DNA of 64,000 nt from Oasisia sp. SBJ-2009 (Eukaryota; Annelida; Polychaeta; Sabellida; Siboglinidae). Shown one piece after another: positions 37,848-49,328 of this stretch. The first letter of the stretch is position 1; every line of letters begins with the position of its first letter. Where the stretch lies: NCBI GenBank assembly GCA_964017155.1, contig OZ024867.1:21596280-21660279 (forward strand), read 5' to 3'. The notes under the pieces are model-generated. The model was not told the DNA's origin. It did not search any database and was given only the letters and a program-made list of their open reading frames with translations. A program made the position numbers and the translations under genes.

Positions 37848-40800
37848 TACTTACTTTACTTATGCCTTTTCGCTCGCTCGGAGCATAGGCCATCGACTAA
37901 GGAACGCCACTGTTTTCTGTCTGTGGCCATCTTCTCCATTTCTTTCCAGGTGTACCCCATCTCTTTTGTATCTTTTTCTCTGCCAGGTGTTTCGTGGCCT
38001 ACCTCTTCTTCTCTTCCCTGGGGGGTTCCATGTGATGGCTTGACGGGTGATTGATTCTGGTGGTTTCCTTAGTGTATGTCCTATCCACCTCCATTTTCTC
38101 TTCTTTATTTCATTTTCTATGGGTAGTTGCTTGGTTGTTTTCCAGAGTGTGGTGTTCGGTACCTTGTCTGTCCACTTCAAGTGTAGTATTCTGCGCAGGC
38201 ATTTGTTGATGAAGGTCTGTATTTTCTTTAGTGTCTTCTGTGTGGTTCGCCATGTCTCCGCTCCGTAGAGCAAAACTGCCTTCACATTTGAGTTAAACAA
38301 TCTCAGCTTGGTGTTAATTTTGATTCGTTTTGCTCTCCAAATTTTTCTCAACATGATGAATGCCACTCTTGCTTTCTGGATTATTGCTTTGACGTCTTCT
38401 TCTGTCCCTCCAGTTTTGTTTATTGTACTGCCCAGGTATGTGAATGCATCTGTCTCTTCCAGTGGCTCTCCGTTCAATGTAATGGGGTTGTTGTTCTTTG
38501 TGTTGGCTTTCATAGTCTTTGTCTTGCTTCTGTTGATGTTGAGTCCAAGCTGTGTTGACACTGTGTTTAGCTGCTCTGTTTTTTCCTGCATCTGTTTATG
38601 GCTGTGTGAGAGGAGAGCGAGGTCATCCGCAAAGTCCAGGTCCTCCAATTGGCTCCATGGTGTCCACTGGATCCCATTTCTTCTGTTTTTTGTAGTCTTT
38701 TTCATGATCCAGTCTATGGCGAGCAGGAATAGGAACGGTGACAGAAGACATCCTTGCCTCACACCTGTCTTCACCATGAAGGAGTCCGTTAGTTGTCCTG
38801 CATGAATGACCCTGCATGCCATGTCTTCATAACTACTTCTTATCAGAGATATACATTTCTCAGGTATGCCGTAGTGCTGTAGGAGTTTCCACAGCGTGTC
38901 TCTGTCAAGGCTATCAAATGCTTTCTCGTAGTCAACGAAGTTTATATACAGTGATGAGTCCCATTCCATGGATTGTTCGACAATGATTCTCAGTGTTGCA
39001 ATTTGGTCGGTGCAGGATCTGTCTTTCCGGAAGCTAGCTTGGTGGTCTCTGAGCTTGGCATCTACACCTGTCTTCAGTCTGTCCAAGATTATTCTGTTGA
39101 GGACCTTTCCGGGTACTGATAGGAGCATTATCCCTCTATAGTTCTTACATTCTTGCATATCGCCTTTCTTTGGGAGCTTCACAAGGTACCCTTCTTTCCA
39201 TTCCGTTGGTATTTCTTCTTGTTCCCATATCTTCCCGAATAGGTCATGCAGTATCTCGGTGGAGGTCTCTATGTCAGCCTTGATTGCCTCTGCAGGAATT
39301 TTGTCTGGGCCGGAAGCTTTCCCTCTCTTCATGTGCTGAATGGCTTTTTCAATTTCTGCCTTACTTGGTCTTTCGCAGTTTATCTGGAGTACTTCTTCCG
39401 CTGGTGCGATGTCTGGAGGGTTCTGAGGTGGTGGCCGGTTTAGCAGTTCTTCAAAATGTTCCCTCCATCTCTTCAACTGGTCTTCATCACTGGTAAGTAC
39501 ATTGCCATTCTTATCTTTGATGGGTCTGTCTGTGTTCTTGTACTTTCCTGCTAATTTTCTTGTTACATCATACAGTTGTTTCATGTTTCCTTGGGCTGAT
39601 GCATCCTCTGCTTCTTTGGCTAGGTCTTCAATGAAGTTTGCCTTGTCTGTTTTTACGCTGTTCTTGACTGCTCTGTTTGCCTCTGTATACTCTTCCTGTG
39701 CTGCTGCTTTTGCTGCTCTCGTTCGGCTGTTGTTAACTGCACCTTTCTTTGCCTTCCTCACTTGCACTTTGTTGACAGTCTCTGCAGAAATCCAGTCTTT
39801 TTGTTGGTATTTCTTCTTTCCCAGAACTTCGCTGCATGTGCTGGTCCACATCTCCTTGATCTGTTGCCATTGTGTGTCTATGTCCATGTTTCCTTCATCA
39901 CGGATATCTTGTAGGGCTTCGTATTTGTTTCTGACTGTAAGTCGGAAGGTCTCTTTTGTCACCCTGTCCTGTAGGAAGTCCACATTGTACTGCGTTCTGG
40001 TGCTTCGCTTGACTTCTCTCTTCTTTAGCTTCATCTTCATTCTGGCCAGCACTAGATGGTGGTCTGAGGCTGCATCTGCCCCTCTCTGCACTCTCACATC
40101 CTGCATTGATCTTCTGAACTTTCGTCCTATGCAGATATGGTCTATTTGATTTTCTGTCCTGTGGTCCGGTGATACCCAGGTTGCCTTGTGAATCCTGCGA
40201 TGCGGGAACACGCTGCCTCCGATGATCATATTGTTAAATGCACAAAAGTCGGCCAACATCTCGCCATTTTCATTCATTTTGCCAAGTCCCTGTCTGCCCA
40301 TGACTTCTTCGTACCCGCTGTTGTCTGATCCGATGTTGGCGTTCAAGTCTCCCATGAGTATTGTCATGTCCTTCTCCTTCAGTTTGTCACACAATGTCTG
40401 CAGTTTGTTGTAAAAGTCTTCTTTTGTTTCTTCGTCCTTGTCGTTTGTGGGTGCGTAACACTGAATGATGTTGAGCTTGATGTTTTCTTTCTTTGTTTTG
40501 AACGAGGCACAGATGATCCTTGGTCCCGCTGCTTCCCAGTTAATGAGAGCATTCTGTGCCTCATGTGACAACATGAATGCCACGCCTTCTGTATGATGTG
40601 CATCTTCCTCTTCATGCCCCGAATAGAGAATCATTTCTCCCGTATTCAGTCTGACTTGCCCTGACTGTGTCCACCTTGTTTCACATAGCCCTAGTACTGT
40701 GATGTTGTAGGCCCGTCGTTCCCTTGCTATTTGGGCTGCTTTGTTTGTTTCAAACATGGTTCTCACATTCCATGTTCCGATTTTCGAGATTTTCTTGGAA

Positions 40801-41013
40801 GATAAGAAGGGTATCGGCGATGTAGCTTCCTTACGGCTTTCACTGCATGGCGTCATACTCTCCCCAGGAGGCCCTCCCTCTCCCAAGTTCAGTAGAGTTC
40901 CTTTGGTCGATGTTTTCGTAACAATCTGTTTTTTTACGGGAAAGGGTTGTTAGCCCTTTGCCCAACCCTCCTCTTTTCTCAGCCGGGCTTGGGACCGTCC
41001 ATGGCAGAGTTAA
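37848..41013 (-). mobile_element. Full-length RTE-like LINE
   Basis: About 3.17 kb between the two copies of a 302 bp duplication, with a 127 bp 5' leader (41013-40887), one intact ORF and only 12 bp after the stop, ending in an AAGT-type tail (complement of TACTTACTTTACT). A single ORF with endonuclease and reverse transcriptase, a very short 3' end and a simple-repeat tail are typical of the RTE clade. Confidence 0.88.
37860..40886 (-). CDS. RTE-like endonuclease/reverse transcriptase, intact
   Basis: One uninterrupted frame of 1008 codons. The N-terminal apurinic-type endonuclease shows [39 protein letters not shown] and [11 protein letters not shown] (residues about 35-290). The reverse transcriptase shows KANGPD-type [62 protein letters not shown] and [13 protein letters not shown] (about 530-780), with all three catalytic Asp positions in place. 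The C-terminal part has [19 protein letters not shown], a [10 protein letters not shown] segment and a Lys/Arg-rich end. The complete frame suggests recent activity. It acts at the chromosome by nicking DNA and priming reverse transcription of its own RNA. Opposite-strand frames here are shadows. Confidence 0.93.
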   Translation of the reverse strand: MGEGGPPGESMTPCSESRKEATSPIPFLSSKKISKIGTWNVRTMFETNKAAQIARERRAYNITVLGLCETRWTQSGQVRLNTGEMILYSGHEEEDAHHTEGVAFMLSHEAQNALINWEAAGPRIICASFKTKKENIKLNIIQCYAPTNDKDEETKEDFYNKLQTLCDKLKEKDMTILMGDLNANIGSDNSGYEEVMGRQGLGKMNENGEMLADFCAFNNMIIGGSVFPHRRIHKATWVSPDHRTENQIDHICIGRKFRRSMQDVRVQRGADAASDHHLVLARMKMKLKKREVKRSTRTQYNVDFLQDRVTKETFRLTVRNKYEALQDIRDEGNMDIDTQWQQIKEMWTSTCSEVLGKKKYQQKDWISAETVNKVQVRKAKKGAVNNSRTRAAKAAAQEEYTEANRAVKNSVKTDKANFIEDLAKEAEDASAQGNMKQLYDVTRKLAGKYKNTDRPIKDKNGNVLTSDEDQLKRWREHFEELLNRPPPQNPPDIAPAEEVLQINCERPSKAEIEKAIQHMKRGKASGPDKIPAEAIKADIETSTEILHDLFGKIWEQEEIPTEWKEGYLVKLPKKGDMQECKNYRGIMLLSVPGKVLNRIILDRLKTGVDAKLRDHQASFRKDRSCTDQIATLRIIVEQSMEWDSSLYINFVDYEKAFDSLDRDTLWKLLQHYGIPEKCISLIRSSYEDMACRVIHAGQLTDSFMVKTGVRQGCLLSPFLFLLAIDWIMKKTTKNRRNGIQWTPWSQLEDLDFADDLALLSHSHKQMQEKTEQLNTVSTQLGLNINRSKTKTMKANTKNNNPITLNGEPLEETDAFTYLGSTINKTGGTEEDVKAIIQKARVAFIMLRKIWRAKRIKINTKLRLFNSNVKAVLLYGAETWRTTQKTLKKIQTFINKCLRRILHLKWTDKVPNTTLWKTTKQLPIENEIKKRKWRWIGHTLRKPPESITRQAITWNPPGKRRRGRPRNTWQRKRYKRDGVHLERNGEDGHRQKTVAFLSRWPMLRASEKA

Positions 41014-41315
41014 AATAGATTTGTATCATCAGCAAATAAAATATACTTGAACACTTGTGAGACTTTACATATGTCATTAATATACATGATAAATAATTTT
41101 GGTCCCAAAATGGAACCCTGACGGACACCACCCGATACATTTAGTATTTCCGAATGACAGTTATTCAAACTGACAAACTGAGCACTTTCTATTTTCTATA
41201 TAATTCTGAATCCATTCCTGTGCGACACCACTCAAACCATAGAAATGCAGTTTTTTTTACACAGTATATCACGATCAACAGTATAAAAAGCCCTCTTCAG
41301 GTCAATAAATACTCC
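41014..41315. repeat. 302 bp flank duplication, right copy
   Basis: See 37546-37847. In this copy the host LINE first catalytic motif reads FYTVD instead of FDTVD because of one G-to-T change (as seen on the coding strand), so this copy has decayed since duplication or the other keeps the older state. Confidence 0.9.
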
Positions 41316-42019
41316 AACAGTATATTAATATTTTTTTTATAAAGTTGTAATTTCTTCTACCAAATCAAAAAGAGCCTCAGTTGTTGACATGCTAGATCTA
41401 AACCCATTATGACTAGGTCTGAGTATGTTACATTTATTAATGAACATGTCCAATCTGTTATCATATAGTTTCTCCAGAATGTTTGAAAATTGTGGTAATA
41501 AAGTTATTGGCCTGTAATTTTGTAAAAGCGTTTGTTTCGCCAGACCTATATAGCGGTTTTGTTTGGAAAAACACCTGTTTGAAATGAAACATTACATATA
41601 TGAGCAAATGGCTTAGCTATTTTAGAAATTACATTCTTAATCAGGTTCATGCCAGTGTCACTGAAATCAGTTGATCTTTTATTTTTACAATTTTTAACAG
41701 TTCTAATAATTTCTAGGTCATCAACATGACTTAGAAACATAGTATGTTCAATATTTTCTTCAAAGTAATCATAAATAGGGGATATGTTTTGCTAAGTTGG
41801 GGCCAACATTTGTAAAGAAATTATTAAATTAATTAGCAATATCTTCTTTCTTTGACATTTTCTTGTTGTTTTTTTATAAAGTATTCTGGATACGTTGGCT
41901 TATTTTTACGTTTGTTAATTACTTCATTTAGTATTTTCCAGATCTCTTTAACATTTGCTCTTTGTTTTTCTAACATCGAGCTATAATAGTTGTTTTTGTA
42001 ATTCTTAATATAGATGTTA
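41316..42019 (-). pseudogene. Host LINE: linker and early reverse transcriptase
   Basis: Minus-strand pieces: YYSSMLEKQRANVKEIWKIL, FFTNVGPNLAK, HVDDLEIIRTVKNCKNKRST and FAHICNVSFQTGVFPNK. These are the usual segment between endonuclease and palm in CR1/L2-like LINEs. Several stops and frame changes. Confidence 0.7.
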
Positions 42020-42030
42020 ATTTACTAGTA

Positions 42031-43132
42031 CTAGTTTACTACTGTCACTGCCTTGATCGATTGTTGACCGGTGTAGTGGTCAAATACTACATCAACTCTT
42101 GTTGTGTGACATCTGAAGTGACTTGTCACATTGTTCAAGAATACATCGGCATAGTCGCCAAATGTCTGACACCCATGAGGTTTTCCAAGAGCTTGGATCA
42201 GGCCATTACCGTCAATCATCACACAACGTTCATGTTGGCTTCTGGAATTGCCGAGGGTATAGGAATGCCATCCGCCAGGACATTGATTAGCACTGACTTT
42301 TGTGTCAAGTTCATGTCGTATCCATGCTTGGCCAGAGACAGTGGGACTGGGGACAGCTCATGCTTCAGGATACTCCCCATTTCAACTGTTCGACCCGCAT
42401 AGACAACATTGAGTAATCGCTGCAGGAGCTTTCTGTCGGCTTTGACAGTCTTCTGTACAGTATGTTCGGTAGACACGGTTGCTTTGTATAGGGTGGCAAA
42501 GGTTTTCGAGCGATGCTTCTTAAGCACACCATGAAACCCCACAGTTTTCTCAATTAGGCGTTGCTTCAGGTTGGTGATAACATGCAGTTTCCCCCGTTCT
42601 TCGGCTCTTAGGAGATCACTGACTACGTCAGTCGGGGCAGAATCTTTGGCTGCCAAAGATACCAAGGGTATGTCGCCACTTATCGATTCCATGTCTCCAT
42701 CTTCTTCTTCTCTCAAAGCAGTGGTTACTCTGAATACGTCCAAATGTGTAAGCTGTGTGATAAGCTTCTTCACGTCATCAGCATCATGCTTCATCTGGGA
42801 AGGAAGGTTGTCACTGCGGGTGAAAGTGGTCTCTTCCTCCTCACCTTCCAGGTTGAAGAGGTATCGCGTGTCCTGGGAGATTCGTGAGCTTTCGGCCCAG
42901 GTGACACAAAACTTGTCCCTAGTTTGGTCATTTCTTGTAATGCCTATGATGCCGTTCTGCATCTGGCATGTTTTGTGTATCCACTCAGTTGCCTGGTCAG
43001 CGGGAACTTGGTTGAATCGTCTTTTGGTTCTCTTCACAACGACGTTCCCTTGCATGAACTCTGCGTAGACCTCTGGTGCTGTCATTTCAAGCAGTTTCAT
43101 ATCCGCAAGATACACAGGTCCCCATCGGGCAT
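42031..43132 (-). pseudogene. Fragment of a widespread uncharacterised invertebrate protein family
   Basis: The minus strand opens with NYARWGPVYLADMKLLEM, then YAEFMQGN, RRFNQVPADQATEWIHK, GIIGITRND and, after a one-base frame change at 42219-42222, MIDGNGLIQALGKP and RVDVVFDHY. From memory, proteins with this order (R-W-G-P-x-Y-L-x-D-M, then V-x-D-Q-A-x-E, then G-I-x-G-I-T, then I-D-G-x-x-L-I-Q) occur as many unnamed loci in corals and molluscs; no function is established to my knowledge. An upstream in-frame TGA at the start of the match and the frame change mark it as incomplete. Confidence 0.6.
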
Positions 43133-43269
43133 AGTTTAATCAGCACATTATAACACAGACGATACATATGTAAATAATAAAATATGTGGTTGTGTGCAAA
43201 GATGGTCAAGTGGATGTAAAATAATGGAAAACAATATTTTGACTGAAGTTGGTTTTATGACCTTCAAAA

Positions 43270-44140
43270 TTACCTTCATATTTGATGTAATCCCAAATCA
43301 TGCCAAGGAACGATGTTATGTATACTGACATACACACAATACGTGTTTGGTTTTGAAAACAGGATAACTTTGCAATAATGGGTATGCAAACAAATGTTAC
43401 ATACAAGAAAACAACATTTCGAGATAATCATATTTTTGTGTTGAATTATCCTATAGATCTCTGTGTAAATGCAAAGTTTACCCCCTTATATCTCCGCCAA
43501 TACTTGGTATAACCGTAAAATTTTTACTGATTAGTAAAGATCTACTCACATAGAGTTCAAATCATCACGAAAATAAAAACCAACATTTTGACCCCAGTTG
43601 ACTTTGTGACCTTCACAATGACCTTCATGTTCAAAATAATGGATGGTAACACCGCACACGGTTTTGTTATCTTACGAACGATCAACGTAGCAAGAATTTG
43701 TTTGTGTTAATTTGAACACTACCGATCGATAGAGCATGGCATAGTTGGCCACTTGCGAAGCACAGTTCTATTATGCGGTTGTCACTTCACTTCTTAATTT
43801 TTCCCCCCACACATTGGCAAGTTTGATTTAATCCCAAATCATGCCAAGGAACGATGTTATGTATACTGACATACACACAATACATGTTTGGTTTTGATAA
43901 CAGGATAACTTTGCAATAATGGATGTGCAAACAACTTTTACATATAAGAAAACAAAATTTCGAGATAATCACATTTTTGTGTTGAATTATCCTATACATC
44001 TCTGTGTAAATCCAAAGTTTAACACCTTATATCTCCGCCAATACTTGGTATAACTGCAAAATCAACCGCATATAACCGCAATAAAAACCGACATTTTGAC
44101 CCCAGTTGATTTTGTGACCTTCAAAATGACCTTTAAATTC
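43270..44140. repeat. Two tandem units of about 543 bp
   Basis: AATCCCAAATCATGCCAAGG starts near 43290 and 43832. The units share phrases such as ATCTCCGCCAATACTTGGTA and CATTTTGACCCCAGTTGA and differ by scattered changes and an indel near the end of each. Confidence 0.75.
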
Positions 44141-44229
44141 AAAATCGAAGGTGGCATCCACCCTAGTCATTTTCCGCATACCATGGGTGACTCATCTAGT
44201 ATGGATGCCCGCTATTAACAAACAATGCC

Positions 44230-44900
44230 GATGAAAATAATTCTAGAGCACTTTTCAATGTTTGGCTGGTCCACTATAATTCATTTGTGAATATGTTATT
44301 TATTAATGTAGTTGAGCTATATCTGATCCTGGTAGGCTTATCAGTTAGCGGGTAAAGACCTAAACTATGCATTATATCTAGAAACTGTTAAGTATTTGTA
44401 TGGGTCTCATGTTTTAATAAATCTATGTTAAAGTCACCACACACAAATATTGTTTTAATAGATTTAATATCACTTAAGTTAAGTTCAAAGTTTTCACAAA
44501 ATGTATCTATCGGAGATCTTGGTGTTTAGGAAATACAATTAACTACAACATTTGTGTGGTTCTTTATGGTTAATTCTACAGTAACACATTCAAGAATATT
44601 TTCTACTACAAACGATTTACTTTCTGTCTGTGCGCCTGATAATGTTTTGTTTGTTTATATAGCAACACCACCCCCTCTTCGGGTACCCCTTGTGATATGA
44701 AATGCATCATAATTGTTTAAATTAAAATCATTAATTAAGCTTGTTTCTATCCATGTTTCAGTTATAGCAATTATATCAAATTTTACATTTAGTTCTAAAA
44801 TATAGTCTTTAATCTTGTGAAAATTTGTTTTTAGACTTCTGGCATTAAAATGTGTAAACGACAATCCATTAACCCCACCAATTTCTTCATTTAATTGTAA
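44230..44900 (-). pseudogene. Host LINE: endonuclease
   Basis: Minus-strand pieces: FTHFNARSLKTNFHKIKDYI, FDIIAITETWIETSL, GTRRGGGVAI, then IFVCGDFNIDLLKHE and LYPLTDKPTRIRYSSTTLI. This is the standard LINE apurinic endonuclease order. Stops and frame changes are present, and the C-terminal part (S-D-H motif) is lost to the insertion. Confidence 0.8.
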
Positions 44901-45004
44901 GTCAGTATAATACTTACATTTTGATGTGTTATTGTAGAATTTTTTGTTTGGCTCTATGTCATTTCCAAAATTGCGAGGACAACAATATGAATAATTGAAA
45001 GAAT

Positions 45005-45304
45005 TTAAATTAAATTGTGAACATCCATTAATTTATAATGGTCATATGTATCTTCAACAGAACAATTTTCATAAACAAATTCATCATCACTGATTTCCTG
45101 AAAAGGAAAGACTTTACAACATGATATACAAAGATAATTTATATTTTTACAATGTATTAGTCTTAATTGTTGTTGTGTTAAGTTTGCACGTTTATGAAAA
45201 ACTGCTGCACACAGGTCACATTTTACGGCAATATTTGTTAGTATTTGATTACATACTTGACATGAATCTAATCTGATCAGGTTATTTGGCATCATTTTGA
45301 TCAT
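45005..45304 (-). pseudogene. Host LINE: ORF2 N-terminal zinc finger
   Basis: The minus-strand frame has CQVCNQILTNIAVKCDLCAA, a histidine (VFHKR) and CISCCKVFPFQ, a PHD-like Cys/His pattern typical of the start of CR1/L2-like ORF2 in invertebrates. About 100 codons are open. Confidence 0.72.
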
Positions 45305-45670
45305 AAAGGAAGTGCAATAATATTACAAAGTATACATGAATAATACAACTATTTATTGAATTTGTGATATTACACATGTAAAATAGAGAGTCCAAATACA
45401 TGATCCATACAGATTGTGAGTGAATTGTCCATCAACATTTGTAGAATTTCTGATATAAGATAGAAGATAATAAAATAGAAAAGAGTCCATACAATTGATT
45501 ACAAAATTGTTAAGGACTGTAAGTCTCTTTGTCCATATTCAGCCATTGTTATATTTTAAGTTTGTCCAAGTATTGTTTAGACTTGATCATAACTTTGGTG
45601 GCATGTTCATTTTGTTTCACTAAGATGTTACAGTTCATTGTCCATGTACCGAATACCTTTCTTTCTTTCT

Positions 45671-46262
45671 TCAGTCGTCTTGCCTCTGCACACAGTGTGT
45701 GAGATGGTCGTTCAGGAAGATGTTACTACCCTTCAGTTTCTTTCTTTGACGCATAATTTCGGTGTTTTTTTCCGCAGACAAAAACTTTACAATTACTGGC
45801 GTTGACCCATCTTTTCGTTTCGGGAGGTCATGGATTGCAGTAATTTCAATCTCATTGATTGACACTTTCAACTTTTCTTCTGCAAAACTTATAAAGTTGT
45901 TTTCTTCATCATTGTGGATTCACAGATATCATGATCATCACCTTCATGTTTTGTTGATTTGAAGCCTTCACCGATCTGCGGGTGGCAGTGTGCGCGTAAC
46001 TGTGAAGGTTTACACCAGTCACAATCTAATTTTTTTTTACGTGAATTTTGTTCCAGTTTATCCACTCGGTGCTCAAGTTGGTTGATCTTTTCATCTTTTG
46101 CGTTGATAATCTTGAGTAAGTTGTTGATTTTTTTTTTCGTTCGATGCATTTGTTTGTTTAACTTCTTCTATTGATTTACATAAAAAGTTCAGGGAATGCG
46201 ATGATTTAATTTCACTAATGTCCATTTTTAAATCGTCGCCGGCATGGTTTCTCGGTGGCATG
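45671..46262 (-). pseudogene. Host LINE: ORF1 (coiled coil and RNA-binding)
   Basis: The minus strand starts MPPRNHAGDDLKMDISEIKS, crosses a frame change in a run of nine or ten A, and continues with a coiled coil (AKDEKINQLEHRVDKLEQN). After another one-base loss near 45900 comes VSINEIEITAIHDLPKRKDG and VIVKFLSAEKNTEIMRQRKK. This is the layout of L1-like ORF1 proteins that package LINE RNA. Confidence 0.75.
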
Positions 46263-46269
46263 ATATGCT

Positions 46270-47855
46270 GATCACGTGCGCACGTGATGCTGACAGGCGA
46301 TAATATATCTCAAATATGTTGGTTGAATTTGTGTTGACGTTTTCTAATCATGTTATTTACTTACGAAGCGCTGTGTGGACATTTTCCACCGTCACCACAA
46401 CCTAGCGAATGTTTATGTTCATTTTCCACATTTGCACGCAACTGTGTCTCGGCTCTCGCTCAAATTGTAAAAAAAACTGTTACTGTCGATTAAAGACGCT
46501 CCTTGATGTGGCGCCACCTATTGCAGTGATAATGAAATAAGTGTTTTCGGATAATACGATTAACTAATGATATTTACAACTGGGTACTATCGTTATTTCG
46601 CTAAACTTGTACAATAATGTATTAAGCAAACTTGGCATTTCTTTAGCATATAACATTAATTCATACTGACGCTTTCTCATATTTTGAGATTCATATTGGG
46701 TCAGTAGTTCCAACTTTTCTTTAGTAATTATGGGATCTGATCGTCTTTTGCAATTATTTTGCTATAAATAGAGCATTCTTTCTAATGCCGTGTTTGATTT
46801 TTTGCTTTGCAATAATTTTTGTTGGCGGTGTTGTGTTTAAAGAATATAACAAAGTCACCATGTCATTGAATATACGTTTTTTGCCGCCAAGGCGCCATCT
46901 TGTGGCAGAGGGAAGAGTGACGCCAATCCGGCATATTTGCGTGGAATCGGTCGACGTTTGTCTTTCGGACAATTAAGCAAAATGCCGTTACCATTTGGAA
47001 TTACAGCTATATATTTGGATTTACTAGACAGACAATTTGTTTCAGTTAAGTAATATGTACGTCTCTAAACTAGTTGTATTATATTTTAGTATACTTACGA
47101 TTTAGCTGTACAGTGTTTATATAGTTTAGCTCTAATCTATAGATGATGGCGACTATGTATGTGGACACGTGTTAAGACGGATTGGATATGGGTAACAGTA
47201 TCAAACTCTACAGTAACTGCGCAAGTTTAAATACGATTAGTTAAAGAGAAGTGACATTGCGTGAGAAAAGGATGTTGTATACTATTAAGAAATGTTGTAT
47301 ATTATTCAGAAACTACATCTTCTACCCGAAAAATAGATAATTAGTTCGGCACAATTTCTTTTATCAAAGTTGTCATGTTTGTGTTATGGCCACAATATAA
47401 AATATTCAAACTTGTCTACTACCTGGAAGTCAATCTATGTCAAAGAAAGCATGGTCCTGGTTGGCATGGTTGACCCAATGCAATTGAGAACAATTGCAAG
47501 TTAACATCGGTGTTCATAACATAGTTCAAAGACATAGCTGCTCGAAAAGTAAGAATTTCAAATATACTTTTGGAACTGCTAAGCTATCTATGATACCACA
47601 CAGCCAACACTGTTGACTGCTACAATGCGTAAAGATAACCTTTATATGAACGTCATCTTTCTGTTCCCCAGTAAACATAACAGCCAACTAGCGTATGTTA
47701 ATAGTAAGTTAAGACTACTTTACTGTTCTTCACAGTTTTAGAACGCTAATAAATCTACACCTTTTGTAAAGTTGTAATAATGTGTCCAATGTTTCACTCC
47801 CTCCGTAAGCGTGCATCGTGGATCTACTGGTTATTCAACATGGCTCTGCCATTGA
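46270..47855. other. Stretch without recognisable gene
   Basis: Only short frames. A CTCF-like word in reverse orientation (AGGCGCCATCTTGTGGCAGA) lies near 46889, and another GGCGCCACCT near 46512. Nothing else recognised. Confidence 0.45.
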
Positions 47856-47860
47856 AAACA

Positions 47861-47861
<1 letters not shown>

Positions 47862-47922
<61 letters not shown>
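47862..47922. repeat. (TA)n microsatellite
   Basis: About 60 bp of TA repeats. Confidence 0.95.
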
Positions 47923-47929
<7 letters not shown>

Positions 47930-48134
47930 ATGTTTGAATTGGCCCTTGTGTATATAACAGAATGCAAAATGCTGTATCATCATAATTAATGTTGTTGTTA
48001 CAGGCTTAACGTACCACCGCCATTATATTGCACTAGCATTTTAAGGGCCCTCCGAATACATTTTTTATTGTATACAAACTCCATAGCATCAACTAATTAA
48101 CATGTTGAACACTGAATTTTTCAATTATTTATAG

Positions 48135-48189
48135 ACCGCGTGTTTTGTCCTGCTGGTAATAGCGGTATCCGTGGGTGGCAGCCATGGAG
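48135..48189 (+). CDS. Possible signal-peptide exon of an EGF-type gene
   Basis: Acceptor TTTATAG, donor GGAG|GTAAGT. Reads TACFVLLVIAVSVGGSHG, a hydrophobic core and small-residue end like a signal peptide. It leaves in phase 1, which fits the EGF exon at 49206. A short exon with the start codon should lie upstream and was not found. Confidence 0.5.
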
Positions 48190-48339
48190 GTAAGTGTTTA
48201 CTTGTTGTGCTTTTATCACAATGCCTAGTTTGTCTTCTATCAACCCTTAACTACTATTATGCACACGTAAGTAAGATGGCTTGTATGCTGCCTGACACTT
48301 GCACAATTACGCGATTCCAAATTTGCGAAGAAAGTAAAA

Positions 48340-48412
48340 TAATAATAATAATAAAAGTAACAATAATTGCAAAACTTAGATTGCGCCTATATCTTTAACA
48401 AGATGGACACCG
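48340..48412 (-). mobile_element. LINE 3'-tail fragment
   Basis: An (ATA)n-type run followed by a GATTGCGCCTATATCTT phrase resembles the 3' end of the LINE at 19852 (ATTGCGCCTATATCC). Only the tail is present. Confidence 0.45.
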
Positions 48413-48535
48413 ATGCGAAAGTATGAATATAAGTAACCCTATGTCAAGTTGTAAGATATGTTTCACTATATTTGTTGCATAAATGGCTCAATTTTCGAGC
48501 TGATTATGTAAGTTTGTTCTTTTCATGCTATATGG

Positions 48536-48588
<53 letters not shown>
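48536..48588. repeat. (TA)n microsatellite
   Basis: About 53 bp of TA repeats at the 3' end of the adjoining minus-strand LINE fragment. Confidence 0.94.
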
Positions 48589-48589
<1 letters not shown>

Positions 48590-48593
<4 letters not shown>

Positions 48594-48915
48594 TTATTCC
48601 TAGGAATTTCACAGATTCATTCGTATTGTACTTGCCCATCTGGTTAAAAACTTCATTATATACTTTAACACTACATTTTACTTTATAGTTTCTATTTGTA
48701 GGACTAAAGACCCAAAAATGTGTCTTTTTGACGTTCAAACATAGCTTGTTTAAATACAACAAATTGTAGAGTTTGTTTAATTATTGGTTTACTGTTGTGG
48801 ATAAATTATCAATATAATTATCTGACTGATAAATTGTTGTGTCATCAGCAAAAGAAAATAACATAAGACAGGACGAATTTGATATGTCATTGACATAGAT
48901 TAGAAAAGCATAAGC
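48590..48915 (-). mobile_element. LINE reverse transcriptase fragment
   Basis: The minus strand reads YVNDISNSSCLMLFSFADDT, then TIYQSDNYIDN, NKLYNLLYLNKLCLNVKKTH and ESVKFLGI, i.e. the catalytic ADD box and following palm/thumb. One or two frame breaks. It resembles the CR1/L2-like family. Confidence 0.75.
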
Positions 48916-48949
48916 CCTAATCGTAGTTAGTCTGTATACATATGTATGC

Positions 48950-49056
<107 letters not shown>

Positions 49057-49205
49057 TATACGTTAAATACAAGACAACACACACACACACACCCATACGC
49101 ACACAAACACACACATAAACACACACACATGTGTTGTGTTGTATTTAACGTATTATCTTGTATTTAACGTATTGTCTTGTGCTGAACGTATATTGTGTAT
49201 TTTAG

Positions 49206-49328
49206 AGAAACCCTTAACATATGATGTATGCACAAGCAATCCATGCGAGAACACAGGTACATGCACACTCCGAGACGGTAACTACAAATGCATATGCCCG
49301 GCGATATACTCAGGACAACAATGCGAAA
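49206..49328 (+). CDS. EGF-like domain exon
   Basis: Acceptor GTATTTTAG, donor CGAAA|GTATGA, phase 1 to phase 1, as usual for EGF exons. It encodes one complete six-cysteine EGF domain: DVCTSNPCENTGTCTLRDG, then YKCICPAIYSGQQC. Extracellular adhesion or signalling module. Together with the exon at 48135 it suggests a secreted protein on the + strand. Later exons are not identified. Confidence 0.8.

Larger units (their letters stand above)
42020..44215 (-). mobile_element. Insertion in the host LINE carrying an unnamed-family ORF
   Basis: The LINE endonuclease stops matching near 44230 and the LINE linker begins near 42019, so about 2.2 kb is foreign and the endonuclease end is lost. It holds a coding fragment at 43132-42031 and, at its other end, two tandem units of about 543 bp (43270-44140). 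No terminal repeats were recognised. The borders are approximate. Confidence 0.55.
36700..46262 (-). mobile_element. Decayed CR1/L2-like LINE with nested insertions
   Basis: From right to left on the minus strand: ORF1 (46262-45671), a zinc finger at the start of ORF2 (45304-45005), endonuclease (about 44900-44230), then an insertion (about 44215-42020), the linker and early palm (about 42019-41316), a 302 bp duplication around the RTE-like insertion, and the rest of the reverse transcriptase with C-terminal domain (37845-36790). Multiple frameshifts and stops show it is dead. Both ends are approximate. Confidence 0.8.

Noticed and set aside
38047..40413. Plus-strand frames opposite the RTE-like ORF (for example 38308-38805, 39502-40149)
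   Set aside because: Antisense shadows of a clearly coding minus-strand reverse transcriptase; no domain.
42571..43068. Plus-strand frame of 165 codons
   Set aside because: Antisense of the unnamed-family ORF, which carries conserved motifs on the minus strand.
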